From Agarophyton chilense (lineage: Eukaryota; Rhodophyta; Florideophyceae; Gracilariales; Gracilariaceae): 64,000 nt of DNA. Positions within the stretch are counted from its first letter, which is position 1, and the number at the start of each line of letters is the position of its first letter. Under the pieces are notes generated by a model, which worked only from the letters and a program-made list of their open reading frames with translations, had not been told where the DNA came from and ran no database searches. Of this stretch, positions 54,607 through 64,000 are shown one piece after another. The translations under genes were made by a program, and so were the position numbers. The stretch lies in contig JARGXX010000092.1 of NCBI GenBank assembly GCA_030374765.1, forward strand, positions 2,020,001 through 2,084,000, given 5' to 3'.

Positions 54607-56970
54607 ATGGTTACTAATCTTCAGCCTTCAGACACCGTAGACGCAAGGACGGTTCTGATTCACTGCCAGAACGTGGCTTACGCAGCTGCAAAAGTTGTCC
54701 GTGATCACGTCGCAGAGAGTCAAAATGGGGCGAAGAGCCGGGAACAAGAATTTGGAAATCAACCTTTCCTCACAAGGGGTGTTGTGCTAGCTGCAGGACT
54801 GGAGGCCAGGACTACAGAGTTTCTGCGTTCCAAGTGCGCTCGGTTGAGCGTGCAGCTCACGAAGAACAATGATGCACAAACTAATACCTCTGCAGCTCAT
54901 ATACCTCCTCTCGCTGTGAGTGAGCTCCCATTTCACTGTGATGTTCCGGAACATTTTCGCAGTATCTCGAGAAAAGAAATTGAAGTCTTGGTTCATGTGG
55001 GCTCCGACCCGCACGCGATTAGACCAGGAGGGAGTGCGGAGTTGTACATTGTCATTGGGATTACGATTGCAAGAAGGTCTGTGGCTTGTGTCTTTTGCAG
55101 GAGCATAAAAGATGAGCCCCCAGTGGTCGCCGTTCTGGACGGCGGACTGCAGAACATGCAACCCGGGAACTCGGAAAACGCAGCAACCGAGGACAGCAAG
55201 ACGCCCGTGCTAGTGTCATCATGTTTTGAAAATGGTTTCGATGCTGCGAATGTCTTGAAATGCATCGGCCCTTGCGTAACTTTGGAGGGTTCAAGCTTCG
55301 TGGAACAAAGCCTCACTGTTGCCAGCGGCAAAGCGCATTTATGCATTTGGACTCCCGCTGTTAACAGTTCCGTTCAGGCAGGTATGGAAGCCATAATCTC
55401 AGCGTCTGGCGGTCAGGTCACCGACGTGTTCGGAAACAAATTTCAGTACAGAAGTTCTGAAAGTCACTCTGGATATGGCTTCATCGCATCGAGCAAAAGC
55501 TTTGCGGTGGCACGAGGAAAAAGAGGACACTGGCAGATTTGTCATACATGGCGAAAAGCAATGGCGTTTGACCATTTGCTGGGCGACAGCGGGTTGATTG
55601 TAAATGAACACGCCCAAGCAACGGACATCGCCTTGGACACAGCTGGTAATGCAATGACAGCTGCGTGGCTGTCCAAAATTTTAGGTAGAGAGGTGCTCAA
55701 GTTCGAGGCACGTGAATCAACCGCTGTGCGCTACCTGATGTCAAATGCTTGTAGATTGTATTTGAAGTATGAGCAGAGCAGGGGGGAAGAAAGCAGGAAT
55801 GTGTTTGTGAAGCGAGTGGCAATGGATGAGCTGGAACATGTGCGGTACAAGATGAAGATGGCACCCCACAAATTATCGCGAGACGTACGTTCCTATCAAG
55901 TTGAGGCAGCCTTTCTCAAAACAGCCGAATGCAAACGATTTCGCACCGACCGTACTCGAATTGTGACCGCACACTACATCGAATCTGATGTGGCGGCGGA
56001 AAATGTTCCTGCAATGTTCAGTCGGTTTCTTTTTGTGTTGGAAGATTTTGGTGAGCAGCATGGATGGTACCAGAGTGGACTGCTAGGATACGACGAGAGC
56101 ATTGCTGCTATGGATGCGTTGGCCAGCTTTCACGCATTTTTCTGGAACGGACGCGAAATGGATGGCTACGAGGATGTGAAAAAAAGTGTGTGGAGCCAGG
56201 CAACTTACTGGCTTCCCAGTCGCCAGGCAAGCGATTGCTTTGAAAAACTGGCGCAATACTGGAACGCGCATCGTGAACGTTTTGGAGACGTGTTCGATGA
56301 TGTGGCATCTGTGTCAAATGTGATTGATGCGGAGAATTTTGGAGAGATGCTTGAACGATATGCGATGGGAAGTGCGGAGATCGTACACGGATACGGATTG
56401 CATGAGGAGCATAACGAAAGAACGCTGATACACGGAGACGCCAAGGCGGCTAACATGTTCTTCCGGAGGACACAGGGTGGTGGAGGGGATAGCGTTGATC
56501 TGGAGGTGGGTCTAATCGACTTGCAGTGGTGTGGATGGGGACACGCCGGTGTGGACGTGGCTTATGTGATGGCTTGTGCTGTGGACGCAGAGGTGCTTGG
56601 TGACGATAGCATGGAGACGAAAATTTTGGAGGAATATTATGAAAGATTGGTGAAATATTTGGCATCATTTGAAAAGACGCGTGATGAAGGCAAACACAGA
56701 AAGATTATGGAGTTTGGGAATTTGAAGCGTGTGTATGAGGAAGCAATAGTTGATTTGACTCGAGTGGTTGTGGGATATCATTGGGTGAGAATTGCAGCGA
56801 GCGTTGAAGTTTTGGAGGAACGAGCAACGCAGATGGGATCCAATTCGTATAATAAGAGCGTGGCGTGCGCAAGATGGCTGATTGGGCGGTGTGCGCGTAT
56901 TTTGGCGGACAAGTGTTTGCAGGAGGAGGGTCGCGACTGGTTGGGAGGGCTTAACACGAAACGCGGCTGA
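54607..56970 (+). CDS. pseudo-bisphosphate-nucleotidase / CHK-type small-molecule kinase fusion
   Basis: 787 residues from the ATG at 54607 (the frame is open to 54484, but those codons lie in a repeat). Residues 1-295 resemble the CysQ/inositol-monophosphatase fold: N-terminal helix VLIHCQNVAYAAAKVVRD, a metal-motif position reading GSDPHAIRPG instead of DPxDGT, then IVIGITIARRSVACVF, VEQSLTVASGKAHLCIW and AIISASGGQVTDVFGNKFQY. The usual WD of the last metal motif is WT, so it should be inactive. Residues 370-770 are a CHK/EcKL kinase (the family that phosphorylates ecdysteroids and other small alcohols): VFVKRV lysine K402, helix-C E433, hinge FVLEDFG, catalytic HGDAKAAN (609-616) and metal-binding LIDLQW (636-641), all intact. 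The gene has no intron. Substrate unknown. Probably cytosolic; no signal peptide is visible. Confidence 0.82.
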   Translation: MVTNLQPSDTVDARTVLIHCQNVAYAAAKVVRDHVAESQNGAKSREQEFGNQPFLTRGVVLAAGLEARTTEFLRSKCARLSVQLTKNNDAQTNTSAAHIPPLAVSELPFHCDVPEHFRSISRKEIEVLVHVGSDPHAIRPGGSAELYIVIGITIARRSVACVFCRSIKDEPPVVAVLDGGLQNMQPGNSENAATEDSKTPVLVSSCFENGFDAANVLKCIGPCVTLEGSSFVEQSLTVASGKAHLCIWTPAVNSSVQAGMEAIISASGGQVTDVFGNKFQYRSSESHSGYGFIASSKSFAVARGKRGHWQICHTWRKAMAFDHLLGDSGLIVNEHAQATDIALDTAGNAMTAAWLSKILGREVLKFEARESTAVRYLMSNACRLYLKYEQSRGEESRNVFVKRVAMDELEHVRYKMKMAPHKLSRDVRSYQVEAAFLKTAECKRFRTDRTRIVTAHYIESDVAAENVPAMFSRFLFVLEDFGEQHGWYQSGLLGYDESIAAMDALASFHAFFWNGREMDGYEDVKKSVWSQATYWLPSRQASDCFEKLAQYWNAHRERFGDVFDDVASVSNVIDAENFGEMLERYAMGSAEIVHGYGLHEEHNERTLIHGDAKAANMFFRRTQGGGGDSVDLEVGLIDLQWCGWGHAGVDVAYVMACAVDAEVLGDDSMETKILEEYYERLVKYLASFEKTRDEGKHRKIMEFGNLKRVYEEAIVDLTRVVVGYHWVRIAASVEVLEERATQMGSNSYNKSVACARWLIGRCARILADKCLQEEGRDWLGGLNTKRG

Positions 56971-57927
56971 TGTGGGAGGAATGAGGATGGGCTCCCTCGG
57001 AAGGCACGGGGAAGGGTTGGTGGTGCGGGAGGCATGCGGAACGCGTGGGTTGTGGGGGAAGCTTGCGCATTAGGAAAGTGATGTGGCGCAAAGCGTGGGG
57101 CGCATGCAGGGGTATGTCCCGCCAACCAAACTTTACACGCTGAGAAGGCGCGCGCTCAGGCGCGACGCGCACGTGAGAGAGGGTGCCAGGGGCGGGCGCT
57201 CTCGTGTGAAAGATGGGCCATGAGCACCACGGCGATCGGGGGCTGGAAACCACGCGGAGCGGGCGGCGAGTTACGAAGGAATGGGGCCGCATCGGCGTGG
57301 CACGTCGTCCTCATGATCGGCTTCACTTCTGGCGCTGGCGGCATGAGCACAGAAAGCAACTAGGGCGCTGTAAACGATGCATGCCGCGCACGCTCCCACG
57401 TCGCTTGGCGCCGCTCGTCGCTCGCTGCGCGTGCTATGTTGTGCTTCTCTGCACTGCGCCACGGTGCGCCCCACAAACGCGCCACGGTTAGACACGGTAA
57501 GCTGCTCGCCGCTCGTGCTCAGCCCGGCTGCCTTAACTAACAGTAACTTTATTCAACTTGAGCTAACAAGGGGAAGAGGTTTCGCTGGTACAGCTAGCAC
57601 ATCGCTGCGCGCAATACTGCGCAGCCGACTTACACACCCCTCGCCCGCCGCTTTTATTCACAGATTACCAAAGTGTCCATACACCTGCTGTTACAAGCGA
57701 AAAAAACGTCACCCACCCCCCATTGCTGCCACCCTGCCTGCAGCCAGTCCACATCCATCCACACCCACCGATATCCACAACAGACACACCTCTGCCAACT
57801 AATACAAAAATTGACGCTAGTTTCAAAGATTGTTTCTACTACGCCGCATGACACCTCTTTCCTCACACCCTTCCTAAACAAAAATAAAGAGATGACACCA
57901 ACCACCAGCCAAACATGTGAGCTCTTC
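56971..57927. other. spacer between convergent genes
   Basis: The 3' flanks of the fusion gene (plus) and the ASPIC/UnbV gene (minus). The part 57000-57500 is GC-rich and opens chance frames on both strands. Nothing recognisable. Confidence 0.5.
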
Positions 57928-59445
57928 CTACACCCAACCCAAATTCACAGTGTTTCCTGCCCCAACATTCTTCTTAGACAAAACAAATCCGCAAGTGTAC
58001 CTCACATAGATATTGTTTACCCATCGCCTGCTACCCAGACCAAAGTGCAATATTTCCAGGTACGAGTTCGACACAGCCGTGCCGGGAGAGCCTACTCGTC
58101 GCTTCATTCTCAGCCCGCCCGATATAACAAGCACTTCGGCATGAAGGGGGGTGCACCCTCGGTTCCAAGGGTTGCCGACGCGCACTATCAAAAAGTTTCG
58201 CTTGTTGTTCATAGGAGATACATTCTTGAACAGTCGGTATGACCCTCCCAGTTTCACGTCATTGTGATCGCCTTGACTTGACACCAAGTCAAGGCGACCG
58301 TCTCGGTCATAGTCAAACGCCACAGCATGATCTCCGCGTGTATTTCCAGGCCGATTGATCGGCTGACTTACCGATCTAAACGTGCCATCCCCTCGATTCA
58401 ACAACATTATATCAAACGAATTGTACACCGTGACGTGTAGGTCGACAAACCCATCATTGTTGAAGTCGCCCGCAGTCACTCCTCTCGACTCCGTATTTCT
58501 CGGAATTCTTGCTTGAACGCTCACGTCAACATAGCGTCCGTTCCTGTTTTCAAGCAGAATATCGTGATAAGGACCCTGCGGCATCCACCATCCAATGCGC
58601 GAGCGCGCAATGTAAAGGTCAAAGTCTCCATCGTTATCAAAGTCGATTTCAGCGATGGCTGCCACTCCTCTATACGGCGTCTCGGATGGTAACACGTTTT
58701 TCGTGATTTCCTTCAGTGTGAAAGGGCGAGTGATTTTCCAAACTCTCAGCGTCCAGTAAGTTAGCACCTCCATGATACCATCGCCATCAATATCTGTGAC
58801 AGTACCAAATTGTTCTTCGGTAAACTGAAACGGGCCTCGTATGTTTTTCAACCGAAAAACGCCAGCTTTCGATTGCTCGTACGCATATTGGTTGGAACCC
58901 TTCAGCGCCTTAGCATTGATGAAAAGCACATCCGGCCAGAGCGTGTGGGCTCGATTGGAAAAGTCCAAGTACAACGCAGTACGCCCCCTACCCCCCCTCA
59001 AAGAAATTCCAGCTTCCGCAGTAACTAAACGCACGTTGCGCGTCGCAGCATCCACTTCATACATGTACGGAGAGCTCGGATTACGTCCATAATTACCCCC
59101 TACGGAGAGGGTGAAGCGCATGTTCTTCGTCCATGGTGAGACTGGGAAGGGATTTATTCCGTGGATATCGTGCCAAAGCTTCCAAGTGGATTGGGAAAAG
59201 GTGCCATCACGGTTGTTCCAGAACAGTTGAGAGGCGACAGAGTCGTGGTGGTTGAAGAGAAGGTCGGGATAGCCGTCGCGGTCTAGATCGACGACGGTCG
59301 GTCCGCCATATTTTTTTAAGCGACGTGGGTCGTAAAGTCCAGATGCACCGGTGGTATCTCGGAAATAAGCGAGGGGTTGCGCGTGGACATATGACAAATG
59401 GACCACCACTGCACCAAATATGAAAAAGAGAGGCGACCAATTCAT
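57928..59445 (-). CDS. secreted FG-GAP/VCBS and ASPIC-UnbV domain protein
   Basis: 505 residues from the ATG at 59445. A signal peptide (MNWSPLFFIFGAVVVHLSYVHA, probable cut after residue 22) is followed by an FG-GAP/VCBS beta-propeller with five calcium-loop motifs: DLDRDGYPDLLF (53-64), DIDGDGIMEVL (218-228), DFDNDGDFDLYIA (268-280), DFNNDGFVDLHVT (327-339) and DYDRDGRLDLVSS (378-390). The C-terminal ASPIC/UnbV domain (about 415-502) has NFLIVRVGN, RRVGSPGTA, EILHFGLGS and NNIYVRY. Such proteins are extracellular, thought to mediate adhesion or carbohydrate binding; the exact ligand is unknown. The longer frame to 59784 is rejected because its extra residues are low-complexity and would bury the signal peptide. 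No introns. Confidence 0.92.
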   Translation of the reverse strand: MNWSPLFFIFGAVVVHLSYVHAQPLAYFRDTTGASGLYDPRRLKKYGGPTVVDLDRDGYPDLLFNHHDSVASQLFWNNRDGTFSQSTWKLWHDIHGINPFPVSPWTKNMRFTLSVGGNYGRNPSSPYMYEVDAATRNVRLVTAEAGISLRGGRGRTALYLDFSNRAHTLWPDVLFINAKALKGSNQYAYEQSKAGVFRLKNIRGPFQFTEEQFGTVTDIDGDGIMEVLTYWTLRVWKITRPFTLKEITKNVLPSETPYRGVAAIAEIDFDNDGDFDLYIARSRIGWWMPQGPYHDILLENRNGRYVDVSVQARIPRNTESRGVTAGDFNNDGFVDLHVTVYNSFDIMLLNRGDGTFRSVSQPINRPGNTRGDHAVAFDYDRDGRLDLVSSQGDHNDVKLGGSYRLFKNVSPMNNKRNFLIVRVGNPWNRGCTPLHAEVLVISGGLRMKRRVGSPGTAVSNSYLEILHFGLGSRRWVNNIYVRYTCGFVLSKKNVGAGNTVNLGWV

Positions 59446-62249
59446 TATGAGAAGAAAGGAGGGGAAAGGGAATGGAAGTAGGGGGGTGGGGTGGTGTTGT
59501 TGACACAGCAGCGCAGGGAAGAATGATAGAAAGTGGCCGGTTTTAAGAGGTGGGCTGTGGAGTGGGTGCCGTGGCGGAGGGGGAGGAAAGCTGCGTGGTG
59601 GTGACGCGTACACAGAAGGCGGTCGCAGTTGAATCTCGAGAGTGGCTGTTGTTGGAGAGCGCGGGACATAGCGCGCGTGCCCGGCGCACGCGATGCGTGT
59701 GTCGTGCGCGCTGTGGCGTGCGCCTCGCTCGTGCCTTTCTACCCTTGGTTTATGGCCGGAGTGCGCTCGTTGCCACATGGGCACAAATTGGTCGAAGAGT
59801 GAAACTCGACGGTAGTCATCGTTAATTTAAACGTGGGAGGTTGCAATTGTTTGCCACCGCCAGCTGTATGCGTGTTGTCAAAGCATTTTGTTTCTGTGGA
59901 GAAAAGGCACCGCAGACAACGACGACAACTTCGACTGCTCCCCTGTCCAAGTCGGCACCCAAACTACGATGCTTTGGACAACAGAACAAGTCACGAGTTG
60001 AAACTTGATTGTTGAGTAGCACAATGCACCAGCCAAGCAAAGCTGTCTCCATCGCGTGTGTGGTTAACAAACCAACGAGAAAGACTGCCTCTGCCTCTCC
60101 ATGTGAGTTGCTTGACATGATTCTGACGTTTAACAAGTTGTTTTGTAAAATTGGCCACGATGGCACCAAGAAGAAAAGTCCCCTTGTAGCACAAGCTGCA
60201 CAGCCAAAAGTTCACAAATTTCCATTGTCCAGGAACTACATTATTGGTACGAAGGTACCTATCAGCGTCAACATCTCAAACCGTTACTGCAAGCAAGTTT
60301 TTCTTTTTTTGTTAGGGCGTTCCCAACCGTTTGTCCAAATCGTAAAACGTTCATGACAAATGTAAAAACCTCACTGGACGACTTAAAATTTCTCACTTGG
60401 CGCTGACCGTAACCATAGCTACCCAGAATAAGCGCAAAACCTAAACTGGCCAATGCAGCAGCCTCCTCTGTGGGCTCACGAAAAACGATCTATGTCATCC
60501 ACCTCTTCTTCTTCTTCTTCGAATGATGAGACTGTTCATCACACACTATTTTACGTTCTTCCGGCGCAAATCATCGACAGAATGCGACCAACACAACCAA
60601 ACAACGAGGCGGAGCTTATCCTGCTCGTCATAAAAATCGCAATCTCAACCGCGAACAAGGCGCCAGGGAAATAGACATTTACTACTTTTGTCGCATTCAT
60701 GTTCATCATTCTCCGATTTTTAGCGTTTCAGAATTTGGACGACAATCTGCAATCACGAAACCAATCTACGAAAACCTTCGCAGTGTTCTGTGCGATTTAA
60801 ACCATGTTTGAAAGCATTGGTGCAAAGAATGACTAATCCAAAATGTCACAAAGTTCTTTGGTTAATGATATTCGAAATGAAAACTGGCCACCTATTCAAT
60901 CTGAAACTAGTACTTCTTTCAGAGAACATATACACGCGTTAAATGTTTTTTGCAAAGCCTCAGCCTGACCCTAAAACAAAAAAACAACTTCTTTATACTG
61001 CAGGGTATTCTTCGGTCTTTAAGATTGTTGAAAGGGTTTTTGCTGCGCTTAACGGACAGTTCGAAGTTTTGGATCGCGTGCTTGCTTGGCACATCTCGGA
61101 GATTTAACCAAAATCGTGAAATGTTGTTCAATTCTACAGAACATGGTTGAAACAGAACGAGGGTACAATGGTACGGCAAACTTATGCATGAGCCAGCACG
61201 AGCTGCAAACAAACAGGACCCTTTACTATACATTATCTCATTTTAATTGTAGCTATGAGAAAGCTAGTATTTGGAGAAACCGTCTCGATCAAACATGAAG
61301 GACAATGCCCTTCAAGGGGGTTTCTTCGCAGGACTTAGAAGTTTCGCTTGCTTGAGGAATAGCTTGGGCTATGACAAGCGATACCGCTATTGCGTGCTGA
61401 CGGCCGGTTAGGACCGGAAGTGCACACTGGTGTAACACGTGGACTGCACGGATGCCGACGCTCGAGTGCGAGGCGTGCCACACGTGGCCCGGATTGTAGC
61501 TAATGGTTAGTATTATTTAGTAATTTTTAGTATTTATTTTGCTACGCTATCGCTATTTTGTGTCTATTTTTCGGGCGTGCGCCCACTTCCAGGGGTCGCG
61601 CGCCACGCTACTTAGAAGGTTGAGCACTGCTCTTTAGTAAACACCCTCTTGGGAGACCAAGGAGGCAGTCTTGGCTCTGAAATTTTTGCCTTCGGCGCAT
61701 CTTCACCGCATACTGCGTGAGCGCCCGTCGCACGTTAGTTTATCCACCCCTCTATCGACCAGAGTGCTACCACCACCATGGGTTCATATTTAATCGCCGA
61801 CACTTGTCGTAGTCTCGCCCCTGTATAGGGTTTCGCCCCCGTTTTCCTCTTCTTTTCGTTTTTGACTCTCGTGAGTGGCCGCCTCACTCACCCCGCTCTT
61901 CCACCTCAAACGAGTGTTTCCTCGATCCTTTTCCGACAATCGCCGTGGTACCGCTTCGCCTAGGATTGGTCACACCCCGGACTGTGCCGTGCTCATAGGT
62001 ATATCCCGCCAGACTGGCCTCGGTCTTACCCCCGACTTCGTAGTGCCTTTCCAGAGTGACTCTGTTTCTGTGCTCCGCTGGGACGCGGCTCCTCCGCCGG
62101 AGACGTGTCTCTCAAGAGAGGAAGATCCCGAACATCTTCGTGGTGTCTCCGCTACAAGCGTTGTCCTACGAAACAGGTAATTTAGATAGTCATATAAAAC
62201 TTCAGGAGGCTTTGATTCAGAACTTCTGGAACGCATACAGTGATGTTGA
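59446..62249. other. promoter of the ASPIC gene and unassigned DNA
   Basis: The first 350 bases are GC-rich and contain the ASPIC/UnbV promoter. From 59830 to 61290 only short frames occur, such as an ATG frame at 60453-60674 (plus) with a Ser run and a minus frame at 60453-60268; neither has a domain. From about 61300 the DNA changes character (TAGTATT-rich 61500-61550, then C/T-rich), suggesting the 5' part of another retroelement, but no LTR boundary could be fixed. A coding-like plus frame at about 62100-62249 (LQALSYETGNLDSHIKLQEA, LIQNFWNAYSDVD) is interrupted by the solo LTR. Confidence 0.4.
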
Positions 62250-63010
62250 TGTGGTATTCCACTGAGCACTGTAGAGGTCTCGGTGCAGTGGGTACCCACA
62301 GAAATAACCGCGAAGAGCGGGTGTCGCCTTGCCAGCGACGGTTTTAAGATAAGACGAGAGTGTCCTGAAAGCAACCAGGTGTGCCTGAACAATGAGAACA
62401 ATACGTGTATTCAAAAGGCGGATGTTCAGAAACGGCGGTACGTAATGCACACGAGATCGGCTCGACAACCCTTGTGATAAGACAAATAACCAGGTAATTG
62501 TAGAGAAAACAACAAACAACACAAACAGATACACAGAAAGCTATAGAAAAAGGGCGGTAAATGCGCAACAGTAGAGGGTATCCTCGGAACAAGAGCTTTA
62601 TCTCAGAGCAGTTAAGAACTGATACTATAGGTGCCCCTTTGTGGTGAACCACTTTAAGACAAGATGGTGTTTTGGTTGGTTTTTGGTTGGCCTTCGCCGT
62701 CCTTACCTGGGCCTTGCGCCCTTTAATGTACCAAGAGGCAAAGCAAGTACTGCACAGTAATGCATACACGTGGCGTGCCACCACACAATTATCTAAATAA
62801 TACCAAATAAAATATATGGTGATGGCACCTTACAGTGTACACTAAATTCAGTACTTTTTAATTACATTCCTCGTGTCCAACCTTTCCATAGATTAATTCT
62901 TCTAATAACTTCTCGTAATCGAGTATAGCCCAATCAATAGCTTATGCATGCCTTATCGCGACTTCGTAGTATTTCGAACGGTGAAAATCGGGTGCATCCA
63001 GAATGCTACA
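62250..63010 (+). repeat. solo LTR, second family, copy 2
   Basis: 761 bp, same termini as copy 1 (TGTGGTATTC...GAATGCTACA), flanked by perfect 5-bp duplications GTTGA at 62245-62249 and 63011-63015. Roughly 80-85% identical to copy 1 by eye. Confidence 0.9.
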
Positions 63011-63015
63011 GTTGA

Positions 63016-63178
63016 TGCCGATGCATAGGACGTAAGCCAACAATTTCCATTACTACTCAGTGCTCTTCACGATTTTGGTCCATCATGCCTTCCGTCCCAC
63101 ACGAGTATTCGCAGTTGTATTGCTACTGCTAGTTTTCTCATTGCATACTGTGAAGGAGCGGTGATAGCGGTTGAGCCC
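63016..63178 (+). pseudogene. continuation of the ORF-like sequence interrupted by the solo LTR
   Basis: Joining 62249 to 63016 keeps the frame (DVDADA, then a TAG, then DVSQQFPLLLSALHDFGPSC, LPSHTSIRSCIATASFLIAY and CEGAVIAVEP) up to the next LTR. It reads like part of a real, once-active protein, possibly Gag of an older retroelement. The family is not recognised. Confidence 0.35.
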
Positions 63179-63595
63179 TGTAAGCCGCCGGGCCCCGAAG
63201 GATCTTGCAGGCGACACGTGTACAGGTCGACCTTAGGTGGACTCATGTAGATTATTAATTTAATTTAATTAGTGTAATAGATTAACACTACAGTGCCAGG
63301 GAGATCTCAGCGCCTCGCCAGTACTATTTACTTGGCTCGAGTGACGCTTCTCCTTTAGAGTACGGTAGGCACCGTTAGGATACTAAATAACCCCCTTTGG
63401 TATATTAGTTCCACCCTTTAGTCTTCAAGCCATCGTTTCCGTAGCTCCAACCTGTAGGACTACGCAGTAAACGCCAGCCCATTGCACCAAGTACTCTGGG
63501 AGTGCCGCCGTCAAGGATTCGAACCGTAGGACCCGCTCTACCACGCTACTACCGGTCGAGACCCGTGCGCTGACTTAACCCGTCATTGCGTTACA
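63179..63595 (+). repeat. 5' LTR of a third LTR-retrotransposon family
   Basis: 417 bp bounded by TGTAAGCCGCC and GCGTTACA (TGTAA/TTACA inverted ends) and followed, after three bases, by a primer-binding site. The sequence is unrelated to the other two LTR families. Confidence 0.75.
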
Positions 63596-63598
63596 TTT

Positions 63599-63614
63599 TG
63601 GTCTCTTGACTTAG
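63599..63614 (+). other. primer-binding site of the third LTR family
   Basis: TGGTCTCTTGACTTAG, three bases after the LTR end, nearly the same as in chromovirus B (TGGTCTCTCGACTTAA). Confidence 0.75.
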
Positions 63615-63719
63615 AAACCTTTGCAATAATTGAACGGACCACTGGAACGAAGAATTATCCGGATTCTAACCTTTGGTTTAATTCCCCAACGGACCAGAAG
63701 TACAGAAGCAACCGCCATT

Positions 63720-64000
63720 ATGGATGCAGGAAACACACCGAACCGACCCGACCATAGGACTCCTACGGCAGGACGAAGTGCGACTACAACGCCGGCGATG
63801 TCGCCTGACCCTCAGGTTGATACCTCTAGCGACCGCAGGAGCACGAGGAGCCTGCTGCAAGAAGTACTGACCTTACTGGATAACCCTGAAAGGATTCGCC
63901 GAGAACCGACGGTGGAAGCGCATTTACGAGAAGGACTCACCAGGACCACCTCTAGGCCAGGGAACCTTCAAGGAGAAACCACCCAGACCGAAGGAATTCG
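63720..64000 (+). CDS. gag of the third LTR family, N-terminal part (cut by window edge)
   Basis: An ATG-started frame open for 93 codons to the window end, with no stop. It reads MDAGNTPNRPDHRTPTAGRS, then STRSLLQEVLTLLDNPERIR and a Thr/Arg/Glu-rich stretch. The position 120 bases after the primer-binding site and the charged, disordered composition fit the start of Gag. The open frame suggests a better-preserved element continuing to the right. Confidence 0.6.
   Translation, partial: MDAGNTPNRPDHRTPTAGRSATTTPAMSPDPQVDTSSDRRSTRSLLQEVLTLLDNPERIRREPTVEAHLREGLTRTTSRPGNLQGETTQTEGI

Noticed and set aside
59446-59784. N-terminal extension of the ASPIC/UnbV frame
   Set aside because: Low-complexity Pro/His/Ser/Arg codons that would place the signal peptide 113 residues inside the protein.
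61496-61780. Possible LTR starting TGTAGCTAATGG
   Set aside because: No matching 3' end, target duplication, second copy or primer-binding site could be fixed.
63505-63560. tRNA-like sequence on the minus strand (GGTTCGAATCC box B, GGTAGAGC)
   Set aside because: There is no room for an anticodon arm between the two boxes, the T stem is imperfect and no acceptor stem pairs; at most a tRNA-derived fragment inside the LTR.

Overview
The window looks like nuclear DNA of a red alga, probably a florideophyte of the Chondrus or Gracilaria type; this is inference. The points for it are compact genes that are mostly intron-free (one has two tiny introns), a plastid-type DUF2301 membrane protein, a UvrC-type nuclease with a targeting-like N-terminus, and two gene islands separated by a long graveyard of transposable elements. 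No prokaryotic operon, rRNA, tRNA or CRISPR array was found.

Gene island 1 (1-9325) holds, in order: the N-terminal part of a UvrC-like GIY-YIG protein (minus, cut by the window edge and started at 733), a proline-rich protein of unknown function (minus), a short-chain dehydrogenase/reductase with an enoyl-reductase-like active site (minus), divergently the rRNA methyltransferase RRP8 (plus), a 2.7-kb stretch without recognisable genes, a three-exon MPV17/PMP22-family channel protein (plus), and convergently a DUF2301 integral membrane protein (minus).

The mobile-element region (about 9.9-53.5 kb) is nested and decayed. Two Ty3/gypsy chromovirus copies (A, 10115-18646; B, 42035-52688) share LTRs that begin TGTCGTA and end TACGACA. 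A sits in frame inside a PIF/Harbinger-like transposase gene, with an imperfect 5-bp target duplication. B keeps an extra 2.7-kb segment with a long antisense coding region that A has lost by deletion. Other pieces are an inverted LTR (52827-53460), a 5'-truncated LTR (36290-36594), two solo LTRs of a second family with perfect 5-bp duplications (19765-20533 and 62250-63010), three Harbinger/DDE_4-type transposase pseudogenes (two with a convergent accessory gene), a Tc1-like element with paired subterminal repeats, a 416-bp MITE in two copies, a candidate 5.8-kb element between inverted repeats of about 170 bp, a 44-bp near-perfect palindrome and a 16-bp minisatellite.

Gene island 2 (54.6-59.4 kb) has a gene fusing a catalytically dead 3'(2'),5'-bisphosphate-nucleotidase-like domain to an intact CHK/EcKL-type small-molecule kinase, and convergently a secreted FG-GAP/ASPIC-UnbV protein. 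The window ends in retroelement DNA: the second solo LTR, then the 5' LTR, primer-binding site and first 93 Gag codons of a third LTR family whose primer site matches that of the chromovirus.

The most interesting items are the pseudo-phosphatase/kinase fusion, the antisense gene inside the chromovirus, and the 5.8-kb inverted-repeat element with unidentified genes.
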